Shown: piece after piece, positions 9,010-17,001 of the stretch
How the letters are laid out: each line of letters begins with the position of its first letter
Position numbering within the stretch: the first letter of the stretch is position 1
Translations under genes and position numbers: made by a program
Notes under the pieces: model-generated
Databases searched by the model: none
Told to the model about the DNA's origin: nothing
The model's input: the letters and a program-made list of their open reading frames with translations, nothing else
DNA from: Cyanobium gracile PCC 6307
Lineage (GTDB): Bacteria; Cyanobacteriota; Cyanobacteriia; PCC-6307; Cyanobiaceae
Length of the DNA: 64,000 nucleotides
Assembly (NCBI RefSeq): GCF_000316515.1
Contig: NC_019675.1
Span: 1-64,000, forward strand
Direction: 5' to 3'

Positions 9010-10548
9010 TCAGTGCCCTCCTGCGGTGGTGAGGCTGATCGTGGAACCTACCGCCTCGGCGGGCGTGTGGCGCTCCTGATCGCGCACGGTGAGCAGGGCA
9101 TGGAGCAGGCCCTGGGCGAAGAGGTCGGCGTAGCGGTTCTCGATGGCCTCCTGCACCCGCTGGGCATGGCGCACGGCCCGCTCCCGGGCGCCGGGCACCT
9201 TGCCGTTGTAGTCGAAGCGGACCACCACGGGCACCGGCAGGCCCCGGGAGACGTTGAGGCCCTTGAAGATCTTCACCCCCACGTCCATGTCGGGGGCGCC
9301 TTCCTCGACCGTGTCCATGTAGGCGAAGTAGGTGAGGTTGCGCAGGTGGATCTCCTTGAAGCCGATGCCCACACCGATGAATCGCTCGGCATGGCCCGCA
9401 TCGGCGTAGTGGCCGTCGTGGTACCGGCGCACGTAGTCGATCTGGGAGATGTTGTGCTCCAGCAGCCGGGCGATCAGCCGCACCATGCCGGGATCGGGGA
9501 CGGAGGCTGCGGCGGCCTCCGCCAGTTCGGCGATCCGGCGCCGCGCCTCTTCGGGGTGCAGGTGGCGCGTGGCCTCGTACACCGTGGCGGCATCGAGCCA
9601 CTGATCCAGGCGGGTGCTGCCGTCCATGCCCGGCACGTGCACCCGGATGGCGTCGGTGTCGGTGTCGATCCCCAGCAGCAGCAGGTCGACGGAGGCGCCG
9701 CAGCAGAAGCTGTTCTCCACGGCCTGCTGGAAGTCGATCAGCCGCTGGCGGCCGCAGCTGGCCGCCAGGGCGTCGTCACTGCCGTGGGCGGCACAGCCCT
9801 CGTGGGTCGGGTCGAGGGAACTGAAGTGGTAAAGCACCACCTTCAGGTAACGGGTGTCGTCGTGGGCGGGGTTGGGAACGCCCTCCCGGTAGCGGCGGTG
9901 CTCGGTCTTGACCCAGCGGTTGACCGTGTTCTCCACATCGAACAGGGCCCCGGCATGGGGACGGCGCCGTATCGAGCTGAACGGCAGCCGCAGGGCGAAG
10001 GCGATGGCATGGGCCAGGCGACCGTCGGCGCAGGGCGTCACATCCAGCAGGTGGAAGCCGCAGGAGAGCAGGAAGGCGTTGAAGTCCTCGGCGGCGGCGC
10101 TGCCGGGCTGGCCCCGCAGTGGATCGTCGCGGAAGAAGCTGTCGCTGGTCTGTTCGTAGGTCTCGAAGACGCACCAGGCGAACAGGCTGCGCATGTCGAG
10201 CTGGCTGACCCAGGCTTTCTCCAGGATCGGCAGGGGCAGGCTGAAGCCCAGCTCCGCCTGGGCCAGGGCCTGGGCCCGCTCCACGAAGTCATCCTCGTGC
10301 TGCAGGGCGGAGAGCCGCTTGAGCACGGGCACGATCCGATCGAAGGCGTCCTTGACGCCACGGTCGTAGCTCTCGAGCGCGGCATTGGCCGCGTGGTCGG
10401 TGAGCGGATGGGGGCTGCCGGTGGCTCCCTGGCCCAGCCGCACCGCCGCCAGGCGCCGGGAGAGGTCGGCGCCGGAGGGGGCATCGGGCCGGCGCCGGGG
10501 GGCTCTCGGAGCGAGGGGACGGATCGTGGGGGCCGGGCGGCGGGGCAT
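9010..10548 (-). CDS. csoSCA: Carboxysomal beta-type carbonic anhydrase CsoSCA
   Basis: CsoSCA (formerly CsoS3) dehydrates bicarbonate to CO2 inside the carboxysome next to RuBisCO. The 512-residue protein has the Arg/Pro-rich disordered N-terminus (about 1-40) known to mediate cargo attachment, an all-helical domain, a catalytic domain and a second, degenerate domain. Zinc-site elements are visible: a Cys-x-Asp pair in VTPCADGRL, a histidine in SLDPTHEG and a cysteine in ENSFCCGAS. It sits between csoS2 (7 bases) and csoS4A (2 bases), the canonical alpha-carboxysome order. Confidence 0.95.
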   Translation of the reverse strand: MPRRPAPTIRPLAPRAPRRRPDAPSGADLSRRLAAVRLGQGATGSPHPLTDHAANAALESYDRGVKDAFDRIVPVLKRLSALQHEDDFVERAQALAQAELGFSLPLPILEKAWVSQLDMRSLFAWCVFETYEQTSDSFFRDDPLRGQPGSAAAEDFNAFLLSCGFHLLDVTPCADGRLAHAIAFALRLPFSSIRRRPHAGALFDVENTVNRWVKTEHRRYREGVPNPAHDDTRYLKVVLYHFSSLDPTHEGCAAHGSDDALAASCGRQRLIDFQQAVENSFCCGASVDLLLLGIDTDTDAIRVHVPGMDGSTRLDQWLDAATVYEATRHLHPEEARRRIAELAEAAAASVPDPGMVRLIARLLEHNISQIDYVRRYHDGHYADAGHAERFIGVGIGFKEIHLRNLTYFAYMDTVEEGAPDMDVGVKIFKGLNVSRGLPVPVVVRFDYNGKVPGARERAVRHAQRVQEAIENRYADLFAQGLLHALLTVRDQERHTPAEAVGSTISLTTAGGH

Positions 10549-10555
10549 CAGGGGT

Positions 10556-12928
10556 TCAGCCGCGGGCTCCGCCGGAGACCGTGATCAGGGAGCCGGCGCT
10601 GGTGCTGCCGCTGGATCCGGTGATCTTGTTGGTGGGCTCGGGCACGGCCTCGTTGCGCTTGTTCTGGAAGCCGGGCATCGCCGACATCGGGCCGACGCGG
10701 CTGGGGTTGCGGCGGCGGGCCGAAGCGCCTTCGGTGCCGGTGACGTGCTTGCCCCGATCCCAGTCATCGCCGGTGATGTTGAGGCCGGCGGAAATGCCCT
10801 CGCCGGTGACCCGGGAGGTGGGACGGGCGTCTTCGTCGACGGTCACCGGAGCTGCCGCCGCCGGCGGGCGCAGCCGCACCCGCTCCTGGCTGGGACGGTC
10901 GAAGCGGAACTGCTCGGTGCCGGTCACCTTGTCGGCGGCCATGTCGAAGGGGCCGGTGATGCGGTTGCCCTGCTCGTAGCTGTTGCCGGTGACGCCACCG
11001 GGCCGCTGGCGGGCGCTCTGGGCGGCCCGGGCCGGCGACTGGACGCTGAACTGCTGCCAGGGCTGGGCGCTGAGGGGCTGGGGAAAATCGGCGTCCTCCC
11101 GGGTGGCGGCCCCGCAGGCCTCGGCCATCTGGTCGCCGCCGATGTAGGGGGTGCCGGTGATGTCCTCGCAGGCGCCGCGCTCGGCACCGGTCATGACGCC
11201 GCCGATGCCGGGCTGGATGCCGGTCATCACGGTGCCCATGCGCACCGGGGTGCGCTGGCGGATCTCGCTCAGCCGGTCGGAGGAGCACCAGGTGCCGGCC
11301 TGCTCCATGCCGGCGTAGGGAGTGCCGGTGACGGCCTTGCAGGTGCCGGGCTCATCGCCGGTGACCTTCTCGGAGCGGCCGGTGCGGGTGCCGCTGACCA
11401 CCAGCGCCTTGTTGGTGACGCTGAAGCCCACCTTGGGGGCTTCCGGCGCCGGTTTGGTGCCGCAGAACTGTTCGTACTGCTGGGTGCCGATGTATTCGTC
11501 GCCGGTGACCAGGCGGCAGGAGCCCGGTTCGTCGCCGGTGACGTGCTCGCTGCGGCCCACATGGGTGCCGGTGATGCCGGTGCCCCGCAGGGTGTGCAGG
11601 CTGCTGACCTTGGCGGGGGCGCGGCCGGGTACCTGGGACTGGTCGCCCACGTACTGGGTGCCGGTGAGCTGGCGATGGGCGCCGGGCTCGTTGCCGGTGA
11701 CCCGCTCGGAGCGTTCCACGATCACCCCGGAGACCGGGCGGCCGGCGGAGGTGCGGGTCAGACCCACCTTGCGGGGGGAGGGGGTGGTGGTGCCGCACCA
11801 GGCGGTGCTCTGGTTGGCGGAGATGTACTCGGTGCCGGTGACGTTCTTGCAGGTGCCGGGCTCGTCGCCGGTGACCTTCTCGGAACGGCCCACTTCGTTG
11901 CCCGTCACCCGGTTGCCGTGGCTGGTGGCGCTGACCCGCACCTTGGCGGGCTGGAGGGGGGTGGGATCGCTCTGGCAGAAGGTGCGGAAGATCTCGGCGC
12001 CCAGGTATTCGGTGCCGGTGACCGGCCGGCAGGTGCTGGCCTCGTTGCCGGTGGTCTTGAGGGAGCGGTTGGCCTGGGTGCCGGTGACCACCTGGCCGCG
12101 GACCGTCTCGCTCACCCCCACCTTCCAGTGGGCATCGGCGGCGGCATCGATCTTGGCCTGGCCGCGACGCGGGCCGGTGGGGCGGGAGCCGCCGCTGCGG
12201 GAGCTGCCGGCGGAGCCCACCTTGCACTTGAGCTCCCGCACCTTCTGGGCCAGCTCGCGGCTGCTCATGTCCGGGTTGGATTGGCGGGCCACCGAGGCGG
12301 CGACGGAGCTGGTGGGGGCGCTGGCGGACTTGCCCCGTTTGGAGAGGGCTTCGCGGCGTGCCATGACGATGGCCCGGCTGGGGTTGTGCTGGGCGGTGCG
12401 CTTGGGGGTGCCGTTGCGGCGCTCCCCGGTGCGGGCGTTGCGGTTGGCCAGCGATGCCCCCAGGCCGGAGGACGCGGCGGCGGGTGCAGCGGTGGGGGCC
12501 GGGCTGGCGACCACGGCGGGGGTGGCGGGGGCGCTGGGCCTGGTGGCGCGCATCACCTCTTGGCGGGTGCGGTCGCTGGAGGTGTCGGCCCGCTTGCCGC
12601 GGCGGGAGAGGGCTTCACGGCGCTCCAGCACCAGGTTCCGGCTGGGGTTCGCCAACGGCTTGGCGTTGCTGCGATGGCCGGAGACCGATGTGGAGGACAG
12701 GGAGGTGGAAGCGCCCCGGCGCGGGGCGGCGCTGACGCGGGAGGGGGACGGGGCCGGGGCCGGCGTGGCCGGGGCGGGACTCACGGCCTCGGTGCGGCTG
12801 CGCTGGGCATCGGCGGCCGTGCGCACCCGTCCCGGGGAGGACATGAACTGGGCGGAGGCTTTCTTGCCGCCGTTGGTGAGGGCCTTGCGGCGCTCCAGAG
12901 CTGCTTCCCGACTGGTGGTTCTGGCCAT
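10556..12928 (-). CDS. csoS2: Carboxysome assembly scaffold CsoS2
   Basis: CsoS2 is the intrinsically disordered linker that binds RuBisCO through N-terminal repeats and shell proteins through middle and C-terminal repeats. In this 790-residue protein at least three N-repeats are seen (cores ERRKALTNGGK, ERREALSRRGK and ARREALSKRGK), then six M-repeats built on VTG-type motifs of about 50-60 residues (about 270-580), then a C-terminal region ending in ITGSSG...SLITVSGGARG, the conserved end peptide. Five M-repeats carry the usual cysteine pair; the third (GVIVERSERVTGNEPGAH and following) has none. The gene follows cbbS after a 72-base spacer holding a strong hairpin. The -1 frameshift site that makes a short CsoS2A in Halothiobacillus was not identified. 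Confidence 0.96.
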   Translation of the reverse strand: MARTTSREAALERRKALTNGGKKASAQFMSSPGRVRTAADAQRSRTEAVSPAPATPAPAPSPSRVSAAPRRGASTSLSSTSVSGHRSNAKPLANPSRNLVLERREALSRRGKRADTSSDRTRQEVMRATRPSAPATPAVVASPAPTAAPAAASSGLGASLANRNARTGERRNGTPKRTAQHNPSRAIVMARREALSKRGKSASAPTSSVAASVARQSNPDMSSRELAQKVRELKCKVGSAGSSRSGGSRPTGPRRGQAKIDAAADAHWKVGVSETVRGQVVTGTQANRSLKTTGNEASTCRPVTGTEYLGAEIFRTFCQSDPTPLQPAKVRVSATSHGNRVTGNEVGRSEKVTGDEPGTCKNVTGTEYISANQSTAWCGTTTPSPRKVGLTRTSAGRPVSGVIVERSERVTGNEPGAHRQLTGTQYVGDQSQVPGRAPAKVSSLHTLRGTGITGTHVGRSEHVTGDEPGSCRLVTGDEYIGTQQYEQFCGTKPAPEAPKVGFSVTNKALVVSGTRTGRSEKVTGDEPGTCKAVTGTPYAGMEQAGTWCSSDRLSEIRQRTPVRMGTVMTGIQPGIGGVMTGAERGACEDITGTPYIGGDQMAEACGAATREDADFPQPLSAQPWQQFSVQSPARAAQSARQRPGGVTGNSYEQGNRITGPFDMAADKVTGTEQFRFDRPSQERVRLRPPAAAAPVTVDEDARPTSRVTGEGISAGLNITGDDWDRGKHVTGTEGASARRRNPSRVGPMSAMPGFQNKRNEAVPEPTNKITGSSGSTSAGSLITVSGGARG

Positions 12929-12960
12929 GTCCGCCCCGTGAATGGATGATCAAATGTGAT

Positions 12961-12985
12961 GGATCCCGACCGCCGGCCGGGATCC
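12961..12985 (-). promoter_or_regulatory. Hairpin in the cbbS-csoS2 spacer
   Basis: An 8-base perfect inverted repeat, GGATCCCG (12961-12968) and CGGGATCC (12978-12985), with a 9-base loop lies in the 72-base spacer between cbbS and csoS2, 33 bases before the csoS2 start. No T-run follows on the minus strand, so it is more likely an mRNA processing or attenuation element than a full terminator. It would separate the highly expressed cbbLS part from the shell genes. Confidence 0.5.
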
Positions 12986-13000
12986 GCTGTGGTCGCTGAA

Positions 13001-13342
13001 TCAGCGGCCTTCGAACACGACGAAGCAGGCGCCCTGGCTCTGGGTGTAGGCGTCGTAACCGACGAGGCGCACGTGGTGGTCGGGGTAGGCCCGGTGGCAG
13101 GACTCCAGTTCGTTGACGATCACACCGAGATCCTTCTCACCGAAGAAGGGCAGCTTCCAGTACGACCAGTAGGTGGCCATGGAGCGGCTGGGGTGGACGT
13201 GCTCGACCAGGGGACTCCAGCCCTGGGCAATGATGTAGGCGATCTGGTCGTAGATCTCGTCCTGGGTCATCGGCGGGAGGAAGCCGAAGGTCTCCAGGGT
13301 GGCGACTGTTTGATAGTCACCCACGGTGCTCTTGAAGGGCAT
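13001..13342 (-). CDS. cbbS: RuBisCO small subunit (form IA)
   Basis: Small subunit of ribulose-1,5-bisphosphate carboxylase, 113 residues, which caps the L8 core to form L8S8. Family motifs are intact: MPFKSTVGDYQTVATLETFGFLPP, HPSRSMATYWSYWKLPFFGE and the C-terminal GYDAYTQSQGACFVVFEGR. The ATG at 13342 gives the standard N-terminus; the frame is open 60 bases further up but adds only non-homologous residues. It follows cbbL after 101 bases. In the alpha-carboxysome the small subunit also forms part of the groove bound by CsoS2 N-repeats. Confidence 0.97.
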   Translation of the reverse strand: MPFKSTVGDYQTVATLETFGFLPPMTQDEIYDQIAYIIAQGWSPLVEHVHPSRSMATYWSYWKLPFFGEKDLGVIVNELESCHRAYPDHHVRLVGYDAYTQSQGACFVVFEGR

Positions 13343-13382
13343 GGGGATCCTTGTGGGGAATGGGTTGGGGAACCCGGCCCCG

Positions 13383-13408
13383 CCGAGCGTGGGTGGGAGC
13401 ACCCTCGG
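13383..13408 (-). promoter_or_regulatory. Possible stem-loop in the cbbL-cbbS spacer
   Basis: CCGAG at 13383-13387 pairs with CTCGG at 13404-13408, and inside it GGTG (13392-13395) pairs with CACC (13400-13403) around a GGAG loop, leaving a 4-base bulge. It lies between the two RuBisCO genes and could stabilise the upstream cbbL message. In such GC-rich DNA short stems are common, so support is modest. Confidence 0.3.
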
Positions 13409-13443
13409 TCAGCGGTGGCAGGGCATGGGGCCGGAATGTCGGA

Positions 13444-14856
13444 TCAGCCGACGTCGAGCTTGTCGACGGTGTCGAACTCGAACTTGATTTCCTTCCAGGT
13501 CTCGAGGGCGATGGCCAGCTCGGGGCTGTGCTTGGCGGCTTCCGTGAGGATGTCGCGGCCTTCCTTCTCGATCTCGCGGCCGGCGTTGCGGGCCTTGACG
13601 CAGGCTTCGAGGGCCACCCGGTTGGCGGCGGCGCCGGCGGCCGAACCCCAGGGGTGACCGTGGGTGCCACCACCGAACTGGAGCACGGAGTCGTCACCGA
13701 AGATGGCGACCAGGGCGGGCATGTGCCACACGTGGATGCCGCCGGAGGCCACGGCGAAGACGCCGGGCATCGAACCCCAGTCCTGATCGAAGAAGTTGCC
13801 GCGGGTGCGGTCTTCGGGAATGAAGGATTCGCGCAGCTGGTCGATGAAGCCCAGGGTGGTCTGACGGTCACCCTCGAGCTTGCCCACCACGGTGCCGGTG
13901 TGCAGCTGGTCGCCGCCGGAGAGGCGCAGGCACTTGGCCAGCACCCGGAAGTGGATGCCGTGCTTGGGATGGCGGTCGATCACCGCGTGCATGGCGCGGT
14001 GGATGTGGAGCAGCATGCCGTTCTTGCGGCACCACTTCGACAGACCGGTGTTGGCGGTGAAGCCACCGGTGATGTAGTCGTGCATGATGATCGGCTGCCC
14101 GAGTTCCTTGGCGAACTCGGCCCGCTCGTACATCTCCTCGGGAGTGGCGGCGGTGCAGTTGAGGTAGTGCCCCTTCTTCTCGCCGGTTTCTTCCTGGGCA
14201 AGCTGGACGGCTTCGGCCACGAACTCAAAACGGTTCTGCCAGCGCTGGAAGGGCTGGGAGTTGATGTTCTCGTCGTCCTTGGTGAAGTCGAGACCGCCGC
14301 GGAGGCATTCGTAGACCACCCGGCCGTAGTTCTTGCCGGACAGGCCCAGCTTCGGCTTGATGGTGCAACCCAGCAGGGGACGGCCGTACTTGTTCATCCG
14401 GTCGCGTTCGACGTGGATGCCGTTCGGCGGGCCGGGGCAGGTCTTGATGAAGGCCATCGGGAAGCGGATGTCTTCCAGGCGCAGGTGGCGCAGGGCCTTG
14501 AAGCCGAACACGTTGCCCACCAGGGAGGTGAGCACGTTGGTCACGGAGCCTTCCTCAAACAGGTCGAGGGGGTAGGCGATGAACGCGTAGAAGGACTCCT
14601 TGTCACCAGGGACGTCTTCGATGCGGTAGCAGCGGCCCTTGTAGAAGTCGAGATCGGTGAGGAGCTCGGACCACACAGTGGACCAGGTGCCGGTGGAGGA
14701 CTCGGCGGCCACGGCGGCAGCCACCTCTTCCTTGGGCACACCTTCCTGGCCGGTGCACTTGAAGCAGGCCAGCAGGTCGGTGTCGAGGGGGACGTAATCG
14801 GGAGTCCAGTAAGTGTCGCGGTACTCCTTGACCCCGGCGTCGTACTTCTTGCTCAT
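13444..14856 (-). CDS. cbbL: RuBisCO large subunit (form IA)
   Basis: Catalytic large subunit, 470 residues, of proteobacterial-type form IA RuBisCO that fixes CO2 onto ribulose-1,5-bisphosphate inside the carboxysome. The carbamylated-lysine motif [11 protein letters not shown], the [16 protein letters not shown] segment, the [12 protein letters not shown] loop and the GGIHVWHMP region are all intact. The N-terminus [21 protein letters not shown] is typical of form IA, and the C-terminus [13 protein letters not shown] is the segment acted on by activases of the CbbX type. The gene follows csoS1A after 51 bases containing a perfect tandem 10-base repeat. Confidence 0.99.
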   Translation of the reverse strand: MSKKYDAGVKEYRDTYWTPDYVPLDTDLLACFKCTGQEGVPKEEVAAAVAAESSTGTWSTVWSELLTDLDFYKGRCYRIEDVPGDKESFYAFIAYPLDLFEEGSVTNVLTSLVGNVFGFKALRHLRLEDIRFPMAFIKTCPGPPNGIHVERDRMNKYGRPLLGCTIKPKLGLSGKNYGRVVYECLRGGLDFTKDDENINSQPFQRWQNRFEFVAEAVQLAQEETGEKKGHYLNCTAATPEEMYERAEFAKELGQPIIMHDYITGGFTANTGLSKWCRKNGMLLHIHRAMHAVIDRHPKHGIHFRVLAKCLRLSGGDQLHTGTVVGKLEGDRQTTLGFIDQLRESFIPEDRTRGNFFDQDWGSMPGVFAVASGGIHVWHMPALVAIFGDDSVLQFGGGTHGHPWGSAAGAAANRVALEACVKARNAGREIEKEGRDILTEAAKHSPELAIALETWKEIKFEFDTVDKLDVG

Positions 14857-14862
14857 GGGATT

Positions 14863-14882
14863 GTTCGGATGGGTTCGGATGG
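14863..14882 (-). repeat. Perfect tandem 10-bp repeat upstream of cbbL
   Basis: GTTCGGATGG occurs twice head to tail (14863-14872 and 14873-14882) in the short csoS1A-cbbL spacer, starting 6 bases before the cbbL start codon. On the transcribed strand the unit reads CCATCCGAAC. No good Shine-Dalgarno is visible before cbbL, so this element occupies the position of the ribosome-binding region. Function is unknown. Confidence 0.7.
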
Positions 14883-14907
14883 AAAACTCAGAGGGTCAGC
14901 CGACCGC

Positions 14908-15219
14908 TCAGTCCTTCGATCCCAGGCCGAAGCTGCTGTTCAGCGCCGGCTCCACCTCGCGGTGGGGACGGGCGATGATGTGGGCGGCCACCAGGCCGTC
15001 GCCCACCCGCTCGCAGGCATCGGCGCCGGCACGGACGGCGGCGTTCACGGCACCGGTTTCACCCCGCACCAGGACGGTCACGTAGCCGCCACCGACGAAT
15101 TCGCGACCGATGAGGCGCACCTCGGCGGCTTTGGTCATGGCGTCCGCCGCTTCGATGGCGGGCACCAGACCGCGTGTCTCGATCATGCCGAGGGCGATGC
15201 CCATGGTTTCGTTTGCCAT
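14908..15219 (-). CDS. csoS1A: Major carboxysome shell protein CsoS1A
   Basis: A 103-residue single-domain BMC-H protein that forms the hexagonal facets of the shell. The signature GIALGMIETRGLVPAIEAAD, the GGGYVTVLVRGETGAV segment and the pore-loop region are intact. A good ribosome-binding site (AGGAG, 6 bases ahead of the ATG) precedes it. It is the first gene of the superoperon and in picocyanobacteria is often the single abundant shell hexamer gene, placed immediately upstream of cbbL as here. Confidence 0.98.
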   Translation of the reverse strand: MANETMGIALGMIETRGLVPAIEAADAMTKAAEVRLIGREFVGGGYVTVLVRGETGAVNAAVRAGADACERVGDGLVAAHIIARPHREVEPALNSSFGLGSKD

Positions 15220-15267
15220 TACCTGCTCCTGGAGGAGGGGGGTGGAATGTTCGCCTGCAACCTTGCT

Positions 15268-15289
15268 CCTCCGTCAAACCCTCCGTCAA
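15268..15289 (-). repeat. 12-bp-period direct repeat upstream of csoS1A
   Basis: CCTCCGTCAA occurs at 15268-15277 and again at 15280-15289; on the transcribed strand the unit reads TTGACGGAGG. It lies 49-70 bases before the csoS1A start, where promoter or activator sites of the carboxysome operon would be expected. TTGAC also resembles a -35 hexamer, so one copy could be promoter sequence. Confidence 0.6.
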
Positions 15290-15360
15290 GCGATTGGGAG
15301 CCGGGCGGCCATCAAGGTTTTCGGATCGGCTGATAAGGGCAGCTGATCAGTGCAACACAA

Positions 15361-15377
15361 AAAGCAAGCTTTGCTTG
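15361..15377 (-). terminator. Possible terminator after sbtB, or operator
   Basis: On the minus strand AAGCAA and TTGCTT form a 6-base stem with a 3-base loop, followed by a short T-run (CTTTTTG). It lies 54 bases past the sbtB stop and about 140 bases before csoS1A. The stem is AT-rich and therefore weak, but the T-run is rare in this GC-rich DNA. A symmetric regulator site for csoS1A is the alternative. Confidence 0.4.
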
Positions 15378-15430
15378 ATCGCCGCCGCGCTGCGCACCAT
15401 CTCCGTCGGCCCGGCACCCGTCCCGGCGGC

Positions 15431-15712
15431 TCAGAGCGGCTCGGCGCTGGAGACGAAGCCCACCCCGCCGTAGCGCTTCAGCAGGGGTCGCAGGGCGGTG
15501 CCCACCGCGCCGAGCAGCTCGTCCTCCACGAACACGATCACGTGGGCATTGGCCCCCAGCCCGCTGAAATCCATCGCTTCGGAGATCTCACCCGAGGGAC
15601 CCATGCCGGTGACATGCCGCATCACCGAATAGCCCTTCGCCCCGGCCGCAGTGATGGTGCGGCAGACACGGTTCAGTTCCCGCTCGCTGAGAAAGAGATC
15701 AATGCGCTTCAT
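15431..15712 (-). CDS. sbtB: SbtB, PII-like regulator of the bicarbonate transporter
   Basis: A 93-residue PII-superfamily trimeric protein. SbtB binds adenine nucleotides (notably cAMP and AMP/ADP in characterised homologues) and docks on SbtA to control bicarbonate import. The ferredoxin-like pattern KRIDLFLSERELNRVCRTITAAGAKGYSVM, the T-loop region (RHVTGMGPSGEIS) and HVIVFVEDELLGAV are clear. The C-terminal cysteine-containing R-loop seen in some beta-cyanobacterial SbtB proteins is absent; the protein ends SSAEPL. It follows sbtA by 68 bases that hold a direct repeat. No strong Shine-Dalgarno is visible. Confidence 0.92.
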   Translation of the reverse strand: MKRIDLFLSERELNRVCRTITAAGAKGYSVMRHVTGMGPSGEISEAMDFSGLGANAHVIVFVEDELLGAVGTALRPLLKRYGGVGFVSSAEPL

Positions 15713-15755
15713 GGGAAGGGGGCGACGGGTCGGCAGGGGGGGGCGACGGTTCGGC
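15713..15755. repeat. Direct repeat and G-rich tract in the sbtA-sbtB spacer
   Basis: GGGCGACGG-x-TCGGC occurs at 15720-15734 and again at 15741-15755 (14 of 15 identical, period 21). The plus strand at 15713-15738 also has four G-triplets with loops of 2, 6 and 6 bases, a canonical G-quadruplex pattern on the template strand directly in front of the sbtB start codon. Function unknown. Confidence 0.5.
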
Positions 15756-15780
15756 GAGGGTCGGCCTGGGGGGGCCGGGT

Positions 15781-16797
15781 TCAGCCGAGCGGAATGAACT
15801 GGCGGGTCAGGGCCATGTAGAGCGGAATCCCGATCACCACATTGAAGGGGAAGGTGAGACCCAGGGCGGTGGAGATGTAGAGGCTGGGGTTCGCCTGCGG
15901 AACGGTCATGCGCATCGCCGCCGGCACGGCGATGTAGGAGGCGCTGGCGCAGAGCACCATGAACAGCAGGGTGTTTCCCTGGCTCAGGCCCAGAAGGGCG
16001 CTCACCAGCAGCCCCAGCAGGGCGTGCAGAGGAGGGGCCAGCAGGGAGAAGCCGATCAGGAACGCCCCCGCCTGCCTGAGGTCCCGCAATCGCTGGGCCG
16101 CGACGATGCCCATGTCGAGAAGGAAGAAACAGAGGGCTCCGTAGAAGAGTTTCTCCGTGAAGGGATCCATCTTCGCCAGACCGGCCGGACTGAAGGCCGC
16201 CACCACGTAACCAATCACCAGGCTGCCGATCAGCAGGTACACCGAGCCGTTCAGAAAGGCCTCCTGGAGAATCTCCTTCCAGCGCAGACTGCCGCCGCCG
16301 TTCTGTTGATCTCCGCCGATCTCCGCATCCTCCGCGGGGGCCGACAGCCTGGCCAGGATCACCCCCACCACGATCGCCGGTGATTCCATCAGCGCCAGCG
16401 CTGCCACCATGAAGCCGTCGAAGTTCACCTCAACGACGTTGAGGAAGCTTTCGGCGGTGATGAAGGTGACGGCACTGATCGAGCCGTAGGAGGCGGCGAT
16501 GGCGGCGGCGTTGTAACCGTCGAGGCGCAGCCGCAGGAACAGGAAGCTGGTCAGCGGCACCAGCAGCGACATCGCCACCGCCGCCCCGATCGTCAGCAGG
16601 ACCTGGGGGCCCAGGCCGCTGTGGGCCAGCTCCATGCCCCCCTTGAAGCCGATCGCCAGCAGCAGATAGAGGGAAAAGAGCTTGGGCAGCGGCGAGGGGA
16701 TCTCCAGGTCGGAGCCCACCAGCACCCCCAGGATGCCCAGGAAGAAAAAGAGAACCGGCGCGGAGAGAAGGTTCTGTAGGACCAGGCTCGACTGCAT
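15781..16797 (-). CDS. sbtA: SbtA, sodium-dependent bicarbonate transporter
   Basis: High-affinity Na+/bicarbonate symporter of the plasma membrane, about 338 residues with around 10 membrane helices in two inverted halves. Recognisable segments are SSLVLQNLLSAPVLFFFLGI at the start, LYLLLAIGFKGGMELAHSG, SYGSISAVTFITAESFLN and the C-terminal ALGLTFPFNVVIGIPLY. The cytoplasmic loop between halves (AEDAEIGGDQQNGG) is short. The ATG at 16797 gives the expected N-terminus. It is paired with sbtB downstream, and both read toward the carboxysome operon, so bicarbonate import and fixation genes are adjacent. Confidence 0.95.
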   Translation of the reverse strand: MQSSLVLQNLLSAPVLFFFLGILGVLVGSDLEIPSPLPKLFSLYLLLAIGFKGGMELAHSGLGPQVLLTIGAAVAMSLLVPLTSFLFLRLRLDGYNAAAIAASYGSISAVTFITAESFLNVVEVNFDGFMVAALALMESPAIVVGVILARLSAPAEDAEIGGDQQNGGGSLRWKEILQEAFLNGSVYLLIGSLVIGYVVAAFSPAGLAKMDPFTEKLFYGALCFFLLDMGIVAAQRLRDLRQAGAFLIGFSLLAPPLHALLGLLVSALLGLSQGNTLLFMVLCASASYIAVPAAMRMTVPQANPSLYISTALGLTFPFNVVIGIPLYMALTRQFIPLG

Positions 16798-17001
16798 CGC
16801 CCTCCGGCGCCCAAAGGGTGGAGGCAACTTAGGGACGAATCCGGGCCTGGGTCGTCACCGGTCGCGCAACGTTGTCCGGTCCTTCCGTCCGATTGGCGGC
16901 GAATTCCCTATCGTCCGCCCGGGGCAGGAACCCTGGAGTTTTCCGGGGGTGGAATGTTCAACCCGTCCTGCCCCACCCCTTCCCCACCGCGCTGCACCAC
17001 A

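Noticed and set aside
10385-12949. Plus-strand Gly/Ala-rich open frame of 854 codons with internal repeats
   Set aside because: Its repeats are only the complement of the CsoS2 repeats read on the other strand.
13351-15333. Plus-strand open frame opposite cbbL and csoS1A
   Set aside because: Antisense to RuBisCO and shell genes, low-complexity composition and no family pattern.
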